Origin: Myxococcota bacterium
GTDB taxonomy: Bacteria; Myxococcota_A; Bradymonadia; UBA7976; UBA1532
Assembly: GCA_963169045.1 (NCBI GenBank)
Contig: CAUJDF010000046.1
Location: forward strand, 1 to 49,255
Reading direction: 5' to 3'
DNA length: 49,255 nucleotides
Shown here: positions 1 through 10,230 of the stretch, one piece after another
Layout: the number at the start of each line of letters is the position of its first letter
Position numbering within the stretch: the stretch's first letter is position 1
The notes under the pieces: generated by a model
The model's input: only the letters and a program-made list of their open reading frames with translations
Told to the model about the DNA's origin: nothing
Database searches by the model: none
Program-made: the position numbers and the translations under genes

Positions 1-136
1 AAGGCAGGGCCGTAGTCCTGTCGAGGGGCCGGAACGGAGCCGAGGCCCTCGACCTGACGGGGCCGTGGGCTCGCCCCGAAGGGGCGCTCGCCTTGCCGGA
101 CAAGCGAGGCGTCGTCCACTTGGATGGCCGCCGCTG
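1..136. other. Non-coding window edge with hairpins
   Basis: I see no convincing gene here. An imperfect hairpin pairs GTCGAGGG (20-27) with CCCTCGAC (46-53). A short one pairs CGCCCC (72-77) with GGGGCG (81-86). Both lie just past the 3' end of the minus-strand gene that stops at 137, so they could end that transcript, but neither is followed by a T tract. Confidence 0.35.
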
Positions 137-1000
137 TCAGCGCACGCAGTAGAGCCCCTCGGCGCATGTGGTGTCGAAGCGGCATGGGGCGCCGGCGGGC
201 TGGTCGTCGCGGCACACGCCCCCGACGCAGTCGCCGACCTCGCACATGCCGGACTCCTTCGGGTCGCAGGCGCCGCCGAGCGCGACCTCGCGCCGGCAGA
301 TCGGCCGGGGACGGTCGCGGCGATCGTCATCGACACGGTCGCAGTAGAACTCCGTGGCGCAGTCGGCGCCGCGCACGCAGGGCTCGCCGTCGACGCCGCG
401 CGGGGCGCAGCGGCCGTCGAGGCACCGGAGGCGGGAGCCGCACGCGTCCTCGTCCGGGTCGCACGGGTCGCCCTCGCCGACCTCGGCCGCGCACCGACCC
501 ATCGCGCGGTCGCCTTCGGAGACGCCGCCCTGACAGAAGAGGGACGTCGCACAGTCGGTGTCGGTCGAGCACGGTCCATCGGCGGCGCTCCGTTGCCGGC
601 ACGTCCCGTCGATGCAGCGGAGCGGGTACAGGCACGAGCCATCGGCCCGCATGCACGCCTCGCCTTCACCGCCCCGGGGACGGCAGACGGGGCGCGGGTC
701 GCGCTGCCCGTCGCCGGTGTGGCGCGCGCAGTACAGGGCATCGGCGCAGTCGCCCGACGACGCACACGCGCCGTCCTCGATGGCCTCGACGACGCACGTG
801 CCATCGATGCAGCGGAGCGGCTCGAGGCAGCTGTCGGCGTTGGGTGCGACACATGCCTCACCCTGGCCGGCGGCGGCGACGCAGCGCCCCTCGAGGCCCG
901 CGGCGCCCTCGGGACCGGCGTCGGGCGCCGGTGCGCCGTCGCTCCCGGGGTCGTTGGCGCATCCCACCGCGAGCCATCCGACCACGAGGACTCGTCGCAT
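137..1000 (-). CDS. Cysteine-rich repeat lipoprotein
   Basis: Predicted exported protein of 287 residues with no enzyme motif. The start at 1000 is chosen because it gives an N-terminal signal ending in a plausible lipobox (LAVGC, Cys14); the longer reading from 1081 adds residues with no signal character. An Asp/Ala/Pro linker follows. The rest is a run of cysteine modules alternating between a form with LRCIDGTC-like spacing and a form with DCA..(Y/F)(Y/F)C spacing, reminiscent of Dickkopf or disintegrin-like repeats common in myxobacterial surface proteins. About 30 cysteines imply a disulfide-bonded envelope or extracellular protein. Its partner and role are unknown. It is divergent from the gene at 1249. 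Confidence 0.8.
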   Translation of the reverse strand: MRRVLVVGWLAVGCANDPGSDGAPAPDAGPEGAAGLEGRCVAAAGQGEACVAPNADSCLEPLRCIDGTCVVEAIEDGACASSGDCADALYCARHTGDGQRDPRPVCRPRGGEGEACMRADGSCLYPLRCIDGTCRQRSAADGPCSTDTDCATSLFCQGGVSEGDRAMGRCAAEVGEGDPCDPDEDACGSRLRCLDGRCAPRGVDGEPCVRGADCATEFYCDRVDDDRRDRPRPICRREVALGGACDPKESGMCEVGDCVGGVCRDDQPAGAPCRFDTTCAEGLYCVR

Positions 1001-1212
1001 GGACCTCGTCCCTCCTGCCTGTCGGGCGAGACATACCACGCGCGCGCCGCTGGCGTCATGTGATCGTCCGTCGGCACCCACGGGGCCTCGACGTGCCCCT
1101 GCCGGCGATGGCGCGTCGCCCCGTGGGCGAGGCTCGCCGACGGCCGCAGAGCGGCACGATGCCTCGCGGAGCGGCGCGTCGGATGCCCCGCGGCACCTGG
1201 CGACCGGCGTCG

Positions 1213-1248
1213 TTGTGCAGCGCCCGGCACCGCGGCTACAACCGCCCC
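1213..1248 (+). promoter_or_regulatory. Putative leaderless promoter for the gene at 1249
   Basis: TTGTGC at 1213-1218 is followed after 18 nt by TACAAC at 1237-1242. Only 6 nt separate the -10-like box from the ATG at 1249, and no Shine-Dalgarno sequence is present, so transcription probably begins at or next to the start codon. Seen by eye only. Confidence 0.4.
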
Positions 1249-2058
1249 ATGACGAACGCGACGACGCCCCTCTGGGACCGCGACCAGTACACGCCCGGCG
1301 GCGGCGCGGCGCGCGTGCGCCTCTTCTGCTTCGCGCGGCGCCCGCTGCGCGACGACCCGCCGCTCGTCGCCGAGACCTACGGCATCCCGTCGGCGGAGGC
1401 GATCCGCGACGCCGACGTGCGCACGGTGGCGTGGGGCGACGACCCGACGTGGTTCGACGCCTGGCGCGGCGGGCCGCTGCGCGCGGTGGCCGCGCACCAG
1501 ATCGGGCTCGACCACCTCGCGCTCGACGAGGCGACCTACTGCCACTCGATCGACATCGCCCGCGACGACCCGCGCGACCTCGGGTACCTGCAGGGCGCGT
1601 GGGGCATCGCGCAGTGCCTCGTCGACCGCGGCGTCACCACCATCCTCGACCTCGCGGCGGCGCGCTGGCACCGCGCCCGCGACGTGCGCGCCTGGCCGGC
1701 GGGGCGCGCGTTCGACGTCGACCGCGAGATCTGGATCGTCGCCGACGGCCCGCTCGTCCACACGCGGGGCTTGTCGAAGTTCGGGCGGCCCGACCTGCTC
1801 GTGCCCGACGTGGAGCCGGCGGCGCGCGACCGCGCGGCGATGGTCCTGCGCTCGCTCGCGACGGCGCTGGCGAAGGGGCGCGTAATGCGCGCGGGCGAGA
1901 CGGCGACGGTGGGCGACAGCGCGATGATGCGCCTGTTGCCCTACCTGCCCGGGATCGAGCTGCCGGAGGTGCACCTCGACAACCCCGGCCTCGTGCTCGC
2001 CGACGCCGACGGCGGGCCGGGCATCGGCGGCGTGCTGCGGTCACTCCAGCGGCACTGA
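1249..2058 (+). CDS. Conserved hypothetical protein (DUF4261-like)
   Basis: A 269-residue soluble protein without signal peptide or membrane segment. The in-frame reading extends far upstream, but that part is Arg-rich shadow sequence; the ATG at 1249 begins the region with normal composition and sits just after a -10-like box. A segment near residues 165-180 (HTRGLSKFGRPDLLV) resembles the conserved block of DUF4261-type proteins, whose function is unknown. No catalytic motif is evident. The 3' end overlaps the convergent MscS gene by 18 bp. The family assignment is a recollection from one motif and is tentative. Confidence 0.75.
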   Translation: MTNATTPLWDRDQYTPGGGAARVRLFCFARRPLRDDPPLVAETYGIPSAEAIRDADVRTVAWGDDPTWFDAWRGGPLRAVAAHQIGLDHLALDEATYCHSIDIARDDPRDLGYLQGAWGIAQCLVDRGVTTILDLAAARWHRARDVRAWPAGRAFDVDREIWIVADGPLVHTRGLSKFGRPDLLVPDVEPAARDRAAMVLRSLATALAKGRVMRAGETATVGDSAMMRLLPYLPGIELPEVHLDNPGLVLADADGGPGIGGVLRSLQRH

Positions 2059-2907
2059 CCGGGGCGCGAGCTCGACCACCTCCGGCCCCTCGGCGGGCGC
2101 GGCGTCGACGGCGCGGACGAGGCGCGCGGGCGGCAGGATGCCGGCGCGCCGGAAGCCCTCGAGCACGCGCTCGGTCACGTCGGTCACGAGGTCCTCTTCG
2201 TAGCGCACGTCGACCACGTACACCTTCGCGCGCAGCCGCACGGCGAAGTACTCGTTCTCGATGACCTGCTGCACCACGATCGTCCACGGCTGCGCCAGGT
2301 AGGCGTACCGGCACGAGGTGAGCGCCTCGGCGACGACGGCCTTGGCGGGCGCGACCGGCTGGTCCGCGCCGACGTGGAAGTCGATGCGGATGAGCATGTC
2401 GAGCTTGCCGGCGCTGCCGCTCGTGACGGTGTCGGTGAGGAAGCGGCTGTTGGGCACCGTCACGAGGCAGTCGTCGAGCGTGACGAGGCGCACCGTGCGC
2501 AGGCCGATGTCGACGACCTCGCCATAGTGGTCGCCGAAGCGGATGCGGTCGCCCACGCTGAACGGCTTGTCGATCAGCAGGATGACGCCGGCCACGACCG
2601 AGGTCGCGAGGTCCTTGAAGGCGATGCCGAGCGTGACGGCGAGCGTGCCGCCGAGCGCCAGCAGCATCTGGTCGGTGAGGTTGAACGACAGCAGGACGGC
2701 CGCGCTGATGGCGCCCGCGTACAGCGCGAAGCGCAGCAGCGTGCCGATCTGCTTGATCAGGAGGCGGCGGTCGGTGAACCGCTCCCCGAGCCGCTCGAGG
2801 AAGCGCGTGACCACCTGGACGACGAACCAGGCGCACGCCAGCACGACGAGCGACGTCAGCAGGCCGCTGTAGCTGAGGAGCTCGAACAGGTTCGTGGCGC
2901 CGTTCAT
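2041..2907 (-). CDS. MscS-family mechanosensitive channel
   Basis: Small-conductance mechanosensitive channel subunit of 288 residues, close to E. coli MscS in size. It has membrane segments near residues 12-32 and 55-75 and a pore-lining TM3 at about 83-112, rich in Gly and Ala. The conserved junction IDKPFSVGD follows, then the beta domain with VPNS near residues 151-154 and a C-terminal alpha/beta domain. The expected role is ion and solute release across the inner membrane when tension rises. It starts 5 bp after the stop of the large ATPase gene upstream, so the two should form one operon, an unusual partnership for MscS. Family assignment is secure. Confidence 0.93.
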   Translation of the reverse strand: MNGATNLFELLSYSGLLTSLVVLACAWFVVQVVTRFLERLGERFTDRRLLIKQIGTLLRFALYAGAISAAVLLSFNLTDQMLLALGGTLAVTLGIAFKDLATSVVAGVILLIDKPFSVGDRIRFGDHYGEVVDIGLRTVRLVTLDDCLVTVPNSRFLTDTVTSGSAGKLDMLIRIDFHVGADQPVAPAKAVVAEALTSCRYAYLAQPWTIVVQQVIENEYFAVRLRAKVYVVDVRYEEDLVTDVTERVLEGFRRAGILPPARLVRAVDAAPAEGPEVVELAPRSVPLE

Positions 2908-2912
2908 CCGTC

Positions 2913-5900
2913 TCAGCTCTCGTAGATGAGGTGCTTGCGCGCCAGGAAGCCGGTGACGGCGCGGAACCAGCGCGTGGTCAGGTGGTAGGCGCCGTCGCGC
3001 GGGTCGATCCGCAGGATGCCGCGGCGCGCCAGCGCCTCGAAGGTCAGCTCGCACCGGTCGACCGGGTAGCCGAGGCTGGCCGCCGCCTCGCCCGGGGTCG
3101 CGTGGTCGTGCAGGACCACCGCCTGCAGCAGGAAACGCTCCTGCTCGGAGAGCGCCTCGAGCGCGGCCTCGCTCGGGGCCTCGAAGAGCCGCACCCGGAG
3201 CCGGCGCTCGCCGTCGGGCACGAGCGACCGCAACCAGAAGTGCAATGCGATCCGGGGGTTGCCCGCCGCATAGTCCCACAGGAGGCGCCGGTACCGCTCC
3301 GCCGTGCGCGCCGCCTCGAGCTCGAGCTCGCCGGGGGCGGCCGCGTCGTCGAGCAGGTCCTCGTAGGTGACGGTGAAACCCGCCTCGGACATGCGGCGAT
3401 CGATGAGCGCGCCGATGTCCTCCTCGCTCCAGCCGTCGAGCCGCAGCACGCGATCGAACGGGTTCAGGCCGCGGAAGGCGCGGCGCACGTAAGCGTGGGG
3501 GTAGGTGGCGAACGCGCAGACCCAGAAGTGGTGACCGGCCGTGCGGCCGACGACCTCGGCGAAGGCGGCGTAGCCGTCGAGGCCGCCGAGGGCGCGCAGC
3601 ACGAGATTGTGGGCGTGCTCGACGAGCAGGAGCGCCGGCGGGCGGGCCCGGAGCGCGTCGGCGAGCCCCTTCGGCGTGCTGGCGGGACCGACGCCGAGGG
3701 CCTCGCCGAGCCAGGCGAGCACGTCTCTCGGGCGCAGGAGGCGCGCGTCGATCGAGAGCTCGACGTGGGGCACGTCGGCGACCCGCTCGGCCAGCCGCCG
3801 CATCCACATCGACTTGCCGCACCCGTGCTCGCCCGTGAGCGCGAGGGCGCTCTCCCCCTCGCCGCCGTCGCGCCAGCGCTCCACCAGCGCGACGGCCTCG
3901 CCGAGCCCCGGGAAGTGGTCGACGGCGAGGTCGCCGGCGGGGCCCTCGTCGAGCATCGCGCACAGCTCGGGCGGCAGCGCGGAGATGTCGGTCGAGCCGT
4001 GGCCGCGCGCCTGCGCGCTCTTCTGGAGCTGCCGGCGGAACAGGAACGCCAATGCCCTGCGTGTGCGGTCGAAGCGGAGCGCCAGGTCGCGCACGTAGCC
4101 GCCGACGCCCTTCACCGCGACGAAGCCGAGCGCCGCCGTGGCGACGCCGAACGACTCGAGGCGGCCGCGCCCGGCCCGCCGCATGCGCGCCGCGAGCCAG
4201 CCGCCGGGGTGCATGCGCAGGTACGCGGCCTCGATGCTGTCGCGCCAGCGCGCGAGCAGCACCACGGCGATGACCGCGAAGCCGAGCCACGTGAAGTCGA
4301 CCGCGAGCCGGTAGAGGTAGCCCTCGCCGACGAGCGCCGCCGAGAGGGTCGTGAAGGTGTAGACGGCGAAGGCGTAGCCGCCGGCGAGCTCGAACGAGCG
4401 CAGGATGCGGCGGCTCAGCGCGACGGTTACGTCGACGCGCCGGGTGCGCGCCGCCGACGTCAGGGCGTGGTGCAGGGTGCCGAGCACGACGCGATACCAG
4501 GCGTACGCCAGCAGCAGCGTCTCGAGGAGCTGCGCCTCCGGCAGCGCGTCCCCGGCGTCGATCGCCGCGAAGAGCAGCTTCAGCCCCACGATGGCGAGGA
4601 GGGGCCGGTCGATCGCGGCGAGCAGGCCGATCCAGCCGGCGAACAGGGCGCGGTGGGGCGAGCGGGCGACGAGGGCGCGCAGGCCGGCGAGGAGCCGCAG
4701 CCGGCGGCGGGCGAGGACGAACCACGCCGCGATCACGAGCAGGAACTGCAGCGTGCGGCCCGTCGTCTCGCCGAGCGAGAGCGCGTCGCCGAGGCGCTGC
4801 TTGAGGGCGGCGAAGACGGCGCGGCGCTGGTGCGGGTACCAGCGCGCGGCGAGCTCCACGAACCGCAGCTCGCGGAGGAGCTGGGCGACGCCGTCGCGGC
4901 CCAGGCCGAGCACACGATCCCGGTCGTCCTCGGCGAGGCGGGGCAGCAGCGCTTGGTGGAACGCGTTGAGGTCGAAGGCGCGCTCGGCGGCGGCGCTCGC
5001 GTGCGTCCACCGCGTCTCGCGCAGGCGCACCGCCAGGGTCTCGTGCTCCGCGCGGGCGCGCTCGAGCGCGGCGCCCAGGGACTCGCGAGAGGTCGCGAGC
5101 GCCGGATCGGAGAACGTCGCCGCGCCGGGGTCGACCGTGGGCTCGTAGGGCGCGTGCGACAGCGGCCCTTCGATCTCGGTCAGAGCCGCGGAGAACGCGG
5201 CGAGCGCGTCGGCCAGCAGCCCGCCCGCCTCGGCGTACAGGCGCCGGGCCTCGTCGGGGCCGGCGGCGTCCGCGCGGCGGCGCAGCGCGGCGAGCGCGTC
5301 CTGGTGTTGGCGCAGCGCGGCGGCGGCCTGCTCGCTGGCGGTCGCCAGCGCGGCCTTCTGCTCCGCGTAGGCGGTCAGCTTCGCCTCGACGCGCGCCCGC
5401 TCGTCGGCCAGCGCGCGCGCGGCCTCGGTGCGGGCCGCCAGCGCCGCCTCGAGCGCCAGGCGGCGGGCCTCCTCGGCGCGCTGGCGCTCCGACTCCGCCT
5501 GGGCGCGCTCCCGCGCCGCCGCTTCCTGCGCGAGCGCAAGGCGACGCTGCTCCGTCTCGCGCGCGAGCAACGCCTCGCGGGCCGCGCGCGGCTGCTCGAG
5601 GACGCCCAGACGCAGGCGCGCGCGCTCGCGCTCCAGCGTCAGGATCTCGAGCGCGAGCGCCGGGCTCTCGTCGGGTCGTGCGGCGGCCGCGTCGAGGCGC
5701 GCGCCGATCTCGTCGATGCGCGCCCGGAGCAGCCGCGCGTGGGCCGCGACCGCGACCTCGTCGAGCAGGTCGACGTCGAAGAGCTGGCGGAGCGACCGGG
5801 TGCCCTCGCCGAGCGCGGCCTGGCGCAGCGCGGCGACGTCGGCGGCGAGCCGGTCCCGCGCGGCCGGATCCGCCTCGGGCAGCTCGAGCGCCGGGGCGGC

Positions 5901-6053
5901 GTCCGGCGCCGCGGCGGTGCCGGCGTCCGCCGCCTCGGCGGGAGCCGCGTCCGGCGACCCCGCCGCGGGCGCCAGCCCGAACGCCAACAGGAGCGCGAGC
6001 GCCCGGGCGCCCGCGATGGAGCATGGGCGCCGTCGCGTCATCAGGAGTCGCAT
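2913..6053 (-). CDS. Membrane-anchored coiled-coil P-loop ATPase, MscS partner
   Basis: A 1046-residue multi-part membrane protein. In order: a hydrophobic signal-like N terminus (about 1-32), an Ala/Asp/Pro linker, a long Arg/Glu/Ala coiled coil (about 125-260), a second helical stretch, roughly six membrane segments (about 430-660), then a cytoplasmic nucleotide-binding domain. Walker A is GEHGCGKS near 739-746. The strand expected to be Walker B reads LLLVEHAHNL near 805, so the usual DE is EH, which may weaken hydrolysis. The C terminus looks like a winged helix (ending KHLIYES). The layout recalls MscK-like N-terminal regions but carries an ATPase, with the pore encoded by the next gene. 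ATG 6053 was preferred to TTG 6110, which would run into the divergent gene; ATG 6041 is also possible. Function unknown. Confidence 0.85.
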   Translation of the reverse strand: MRLLMTRRRPCSIAGARALALLLAFGLAPAAGSPDAAPAEAADAGTAAAPDAAPALELPEADPAARDRLAADVAALRQAALGEGTRSLRQLFDVDLLDEVAVAAHARLLRARIDEIGARLDAAAARPDESPALALEILTLERERARLRLGVLEQPRAAREALLARETEQRRLALAQEAAARERAQAESERQRAEEARRLALEAALAARTEAARALADERARVEAKLTAYAEQKAALATASEQAAAALRQHQDALAALRRRADAAGPDEARRLYAEAGGLLADALAAFSAALTEIEGPLSHAPYEPTVDPGAATFSDPALATSRESLGAALERARAEHETLAVRLRETRWTHASAAAERAFDLNAFHQALLPRLAEDDRDRVLGLGRDGVAQLLRELRFVELAARWYPHQRRAVFAALKQRLGDALSLGETTGRTLQFLLVIAAWFVLARRRLRLLAGLRALVARSPHRALFAGWIGLLAAIDRPLLAIVGLKLLFAAIDAGDALPEAQLLETLLLAYAWYRVVLGTLHHALTSAARTRRVDVTVALSRRILRSFELAGGYAFAVYTFTTLSAALVGEGYLYRLAVDFTWLGFAVIAVVLLARWRDSIEAAYLRMHPGGWLAARMRRAGRGRLESFGVATAALGFVAVKGVGGYVRDLALRFDRTRRALAFLFRRQLQKSAQARGHGSTDISALPPELCAMLDEGPAGDLAVDHFPGLGEAVALVERWRDGGEGESALALTGEHGCGKSMWMRRLAERVADVPHVELSIDARLLRPRDVLAWLGEALGVGPASTPKGLADALRARPPALLLVEHAHNLVLRALGGLDGYAAFAEVVGRTAGHHFWVCAFATYPHAYVRRAFRGLNPFDRVLRLDGWSEEDIGALIDRRMSEAGFTVTYEDLLDDAAAPGELELEAARTAERYRRLLWDYAAGNPRIALHFWLRSLVPDGERRLRVRLFEAPSEAALEALSEQERFLLQAVVLHDHATPGEAAASLGYPVDRCELTFEALARRGILRIDPRDGAYHLTTRWFRAVTGFLARKHLIYES

Positions 6054-6109
6054 GATGGAGAGGAGGGCGTCCGTCCCGCAAACTTCGGACGCGAACGAGA
6101 GGGGGGGCA

Positions 6110-7102
<993 letters not shown>

Positions 7103-7119
7103 CCGGCCCGGTCGCCGGG

Positions 7120-7149
7120 TTGGCGCCGCGGGGCGTTTGCGCGTACAAC
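7120..7149 (+). promoter_or_regulatory. Putative promoter of the Ser/Thr kinase gene
   Basis: TTGGCG at 7120-7125, 18 nt spacer, TACAAC at 7144-7149, then 9 nt to the ATG at 7159 with no Shine-Dalgarno sequence. The -10 box is identical to that proposed before the gene at 1249. This suggests a leaderless or near-leaderless mRNA. Confidence 0.4.
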
Positions 7150-7158
7150 GATTCCCCG

Positions 7159-10100
7159 ATGAGCGGCGGCGATCTTTCGGACAAGGGCGGCAAGGGCGGC
7201 ATCGACAAGCAGCTCGAGGGGCGCCTCTTCGATCTGCTCGAGACGCGCGGGCGCGTGCGCCTGGGCGTGCTCGTGCAGCTGCGGCGGCGCAGCCGGGCGG
7301 CGCACATCACGCTGCTCCAGGCGGCGATCGACGCCGGGCAGGTCGACGAAGGCGTCGCTGCGGAGATCGCGGCGGCGGCGGGCATCCAGGCCGCCGGCCT
7401 CGGGCGACGGGCCAGGCCTGCGGATCCCGCCATCCGCGAGACGGCGCCGCAGGAGGCCATCCCCCTGCCGCCGCCGGTGCCGGTCGTCGTCACGAGCAGC
7501 GCGCCGCCGCCCGTGGTCGTCGATCCATCCGCCTTCGTCGCCTCCGCCGTGACGGCCACCGAGCTCGAGGCGCTCGCGCCCGACGACTCGGTCGAGGAGA
7601 CGGGGCTCGGCGACATCGACGAGATCGACGCCGCGCTCCTCGAGATCGAGGCGCTGCTGGGCGACGACGACCTCATCTCCGACGACGACGGCGACGACCT
7701 CGGGGGCGATCCGAACGACGACACCGGCGCCCACGAAGCGCTGTTCGACGACGAGGACGATCCGAGCACGGCGGGCACCGATCCGCCGCGCCTCGGCCTC
7801 GACACGCCGCGCAGCGAGCGGGTCGACACGGCGCCGCCGCACGTGACGACGATCGCCGGCGTGCAGACGGACGACGCCGACCTGCCGCCGCTGCCGGCGT
7901 CGGGCCTGCAATACGCGCTCGGCCAGGAGCTGGGCCGCGGTGGCATGGGCCAGGTGCTCGAGGCGGAGGATGTGAACCTCGGCCGGCCGGTGGCGCTCAA
8001 GCTGCTGATCGAGCAGGACGACCCGGCGCTGAGCCTGCGCTTCATCGACGAGGCGCGCGTGCAGGGCCAGCTGCAGCACCCGAACGTGCCGCCGGTGTAC
8101 GAGCTCGGACGCCTCGCCGACGGGCGCCTCTTCTTCGCGATGCGGCGCATCGACGGCCGCACGCTGCGCGACGTCATCGAGGACCTGCGCGCCGAAGAAC
8201 CCGAGGTCGTGCGCGCCTACGGCCCCGTGCGCCTGCTGATGGTCTTCGGCCAGGTCTGCCGCGCCATCGCCTACGCCCACAGCCGGGGCGTGATCCACCG
8301 CGACCTCAAGCCCGACAACATCATGCTCGGGGAGTTCGGCGAGGTCACCGTGATGGACTGGGGCCTCGCCAAGGTCGTCGGCTCGGCCGGCGGTCCGGCG
8401 GTGGCGACGACGCGCGCCCGGGGCGAGGGCCGCTTCTCGACGCTGGCGGGCGAGGTCACCGGCACGCCGCAGTACATGCCGCCCGAACAGGCCGACGGCC
8501 GCGTCGACGAGCTCGGCCCGCACAGCGACATCTACAGCCTCGGCGCCGTGCTCTACGAGCTCTTGACGCTCGAGCCGCCGTTCGACGGGTCGACGGCGCG
8601 CGCCGTGCGCGAGGCGGTGGTCAACGACCGCCTCGTGCCGCCGAGCGAGCGCGCGCCGCAGCGCCCCATCCCGCACGTCATCGAGCAGCTGTGCCTGCAC
8701 TGCCTGCGCAAGCGCGCCAAGGACCGCCCGCCCGGCGCCGCCTGGATCGCCGCGCGCATCGACGAGTTCCTGGAGGGCGAGCAGGACCGCGCCCGCAAGG
8801 AGGCCGAGCGCACGCGCCTCGTCGCCGACGGCGCCGCTTCGGCGGCGGCGTACTACGACGGCTACGAGGAGCACCGCAAGCTGCAGCTCAAGACGGCGCT
8901 CATGGCGGCGCGCATCGATCCGTGGGCCTCGATCGAGGAGCGCCGCGAGCTGTGGAAGCAGCAGGATGCCGAGACGACGGCGCGCCTGGCGACGGCTCGG
9001 CACCTCTCCGCGGCGCTCGCCGCCTACCACGCGGCGCTCGGCGTCGACGGCGACCACGCGCCCACGCGCCACGCGCTGCGGGAGCTGTACTACAGCGCCT
9101 TCGAGGCGGCGGAGCGCGAGCGCGACGCGGTGCTGATGGCCCACTACGAGAGCCTGGTGAAGGTCTTCGACGACGAGGGCACCTTCGCCGCGCGGCTGAA
9201 GGGCGACGGCCGGCTCGAGCTCGAGACGCAGCCGCGCGGCCTCAGCGGCACGCTGCTCCAGTACCAGCTGGTCGACCGCGTGCTGACGCCGAGCACGCCG
9301 CAACCGCTGGGCCAGATGCCGGTGCGCCAGGACCCCATCCCCATGGGCAGCTACCTGCTGCGGCTGCACGCGCCCGGCCTCTCCGACGCCGCCGTCCCCG
9401 TCTACATCAGCCGCCAGGAGCAGGTGCGACTGCGGCTGCGCATCTTCCCCGACGCGCTCGTCGGCCAGGGGTTCGCGCATGTGGTCGGCGGCCCGACGCG
9501 GCTCGGCGGCGACCCGCTCGCGCAGCTGGCGCAGCCGGCGCGCGTGGTCGAGATCGACGACTTCTTCATCGCGCGTCGCCCGGTCAGCGCCGGGGAGTAC
9601 CTCGAGTTCCTCCGCGACCTGGCGCTCGAGATCGGCGTCGAGCGCGCGATGGCCTCGGCGCCGCGCGGCTCCCCCGGCGGCCCGCCCGTGTGGCCGATCG
9701 GCGACGACGGCCTGCCGGCGCTGCCCGAGCGCGAGAGCCCCGACTGGCCCGTGGTGAACGTGAGCTGCGACGACGCCGAGGCGTACTGCGAGTGGCTGAC
9801 GTTGCGCACGGGGCGCCCGCACCGCCTGCCCGACGAGGCGGAGTGGGAGAAGGCCGCGCGCGGCGCCGACGGCCGCCTCTTCCCCTGGGGCGACCACTGG
9901 GAGCCGACGTTCTGCCACATGGGCATCAGCCGCGCGGGGCCGCCGTCGCGCGGGCCGTGCGGGGCGTTCCCGACCGACGTGAGCCCCTACGGCGTGGTGG
10001 ACCTGGCCGGCGGCGTGACGGAGTGGACGCGCACCTGGCTCGACGAGGGCCGGACGCAGCGCGTGGTGAAGGGCGGCAACTGGGCGAGCGGGCCGACGGA

Positions 10101-10188
10101 GTGCCGGGCGGCGAGCCGCTTCAGTCAGCCCGTGGACCAGGTCCTGCCGACGATCGGCTTCCGGGTGGCCCGGGACGCGCCCTCCTGA
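7159..10188 (+). CDS. Ser/Thr protein kinase with FGE/SUMF1-like C-terminal domain
   Basis: A soluble 1009-residue bacterial Hanks-type kinase. An N-terminal helical region is followed by a Pro-rich and strongly acidic linker (about residues 95-240). The kinase domain spans about 250-545: glycine loop GRGGMG at 259, catalytic Lys281, HRDLKPDN from 380, and DWG instead of DFG at 400-402, a variant seen in many bacterial kinases, so activity is likely. A helical bridge and beta-rich segment lead to a formylglycine-generating-enzyme-like domain (about 785-1005) with RLPDEAEWEKAARG near 889 and IGFRVAR at the end. The first catalytic cysteine of true FGEs is missing, so this domain is more likely a binding or sensing module. 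No membrane segment is seen. No phosphatase or substrate gene is adjacent. Confidence 0.93.
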   Translation: MSGGDLSDKGGKGGIDKQLEGRLFDLLETRGRVRLGVLVQLRRRSRAAHITLLQAAIDAGQVDEGVAAEIAAAAGIQAAGLGRRARPADPAIRETAPQEAIPLPPPVPVVVTSSAPPPVVVDPSAFVASAVTATELEALAPDDSVEETGLGDIDEIDAALLEIEALLGDDDLISDDDGDDLGGDPNDDTGAHEALFDDEDDPSTAGTDPPRLGLDTPRSERVDTAPPHVTTIAGVQTDDADLPPLPASGLQYALGQELGRGGMGQVLEAEDVNLGRPVALKLLIEQDDPALSLRFIDEARVQGQLQHPNVPPVYELGRLADGRLFFAMRRIDGRTLRDVIEDLRAEEPEVVRAYGPVRLLMVFGQVCRAIAYAHSRGVIHRDLKPDNIMLGEFGEVTVMDWGLAKVVGSAGGPAVATTRARGEGRFSTLAGEVTGTPQYMPPEQADGRVDELGPHSDIYSLGAVLYELLTLEPPFDGSTARAVREAVVNDRLVPPSERAPQRPIPHVIEQLCLHCLRKRAKDRPPGAAWIAARIDEFLEGEQDRARKEAERTRLVADGAASAAAYYDGYEEHRKLQLKTALMAARIDPWASIEERRELWKQQDAETTARLATARHLSAALAAYHAALGVDGDHAPTRHALRELYYSAFEAAERERDAVLMAHYESLVKVFDDEGTFAARLKGDGRLELETQPRGLSGTLLQYQLVDRVLTPSTPQPLGQMPVRQDPIPMGSYLLRLHAPGLSDAAVPVYISRQEQVRLRLRIFPDALVGQGFAHVVGGPTRLGGDPLAQLAQPARVVEIDDFFIARRPVSAGEYLEFLRDLALEIGVERAMASAPRGSPGGPPVWPIGDDGLPALPERESPDWPVVNVSCDDAEAYCEWLTLRTGRPHRLPDEAEWEKAARGADGRLFPWGDHWEPTFCHMGISRAGPPSRGPCGAFPTDVSPYGVVDLAGGVTEWTRTWLDEGRTQRVVKGGNWASGPTECRAASRFSQPVDQVLPTIGFRVARDAPS

Positions 10189-10230
10189 GACCGCGTGTTA
10201 TCCTGTGAGCGACGCCCGGAGGTCCAAGCG

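Noticed and set aside
7159-10188. True formylglycine-generating enzyme
   Set aside because: One of the catalytic cysteines is absent and the domain is fused to a kinase, where it usually serves as a non-catalytic module.
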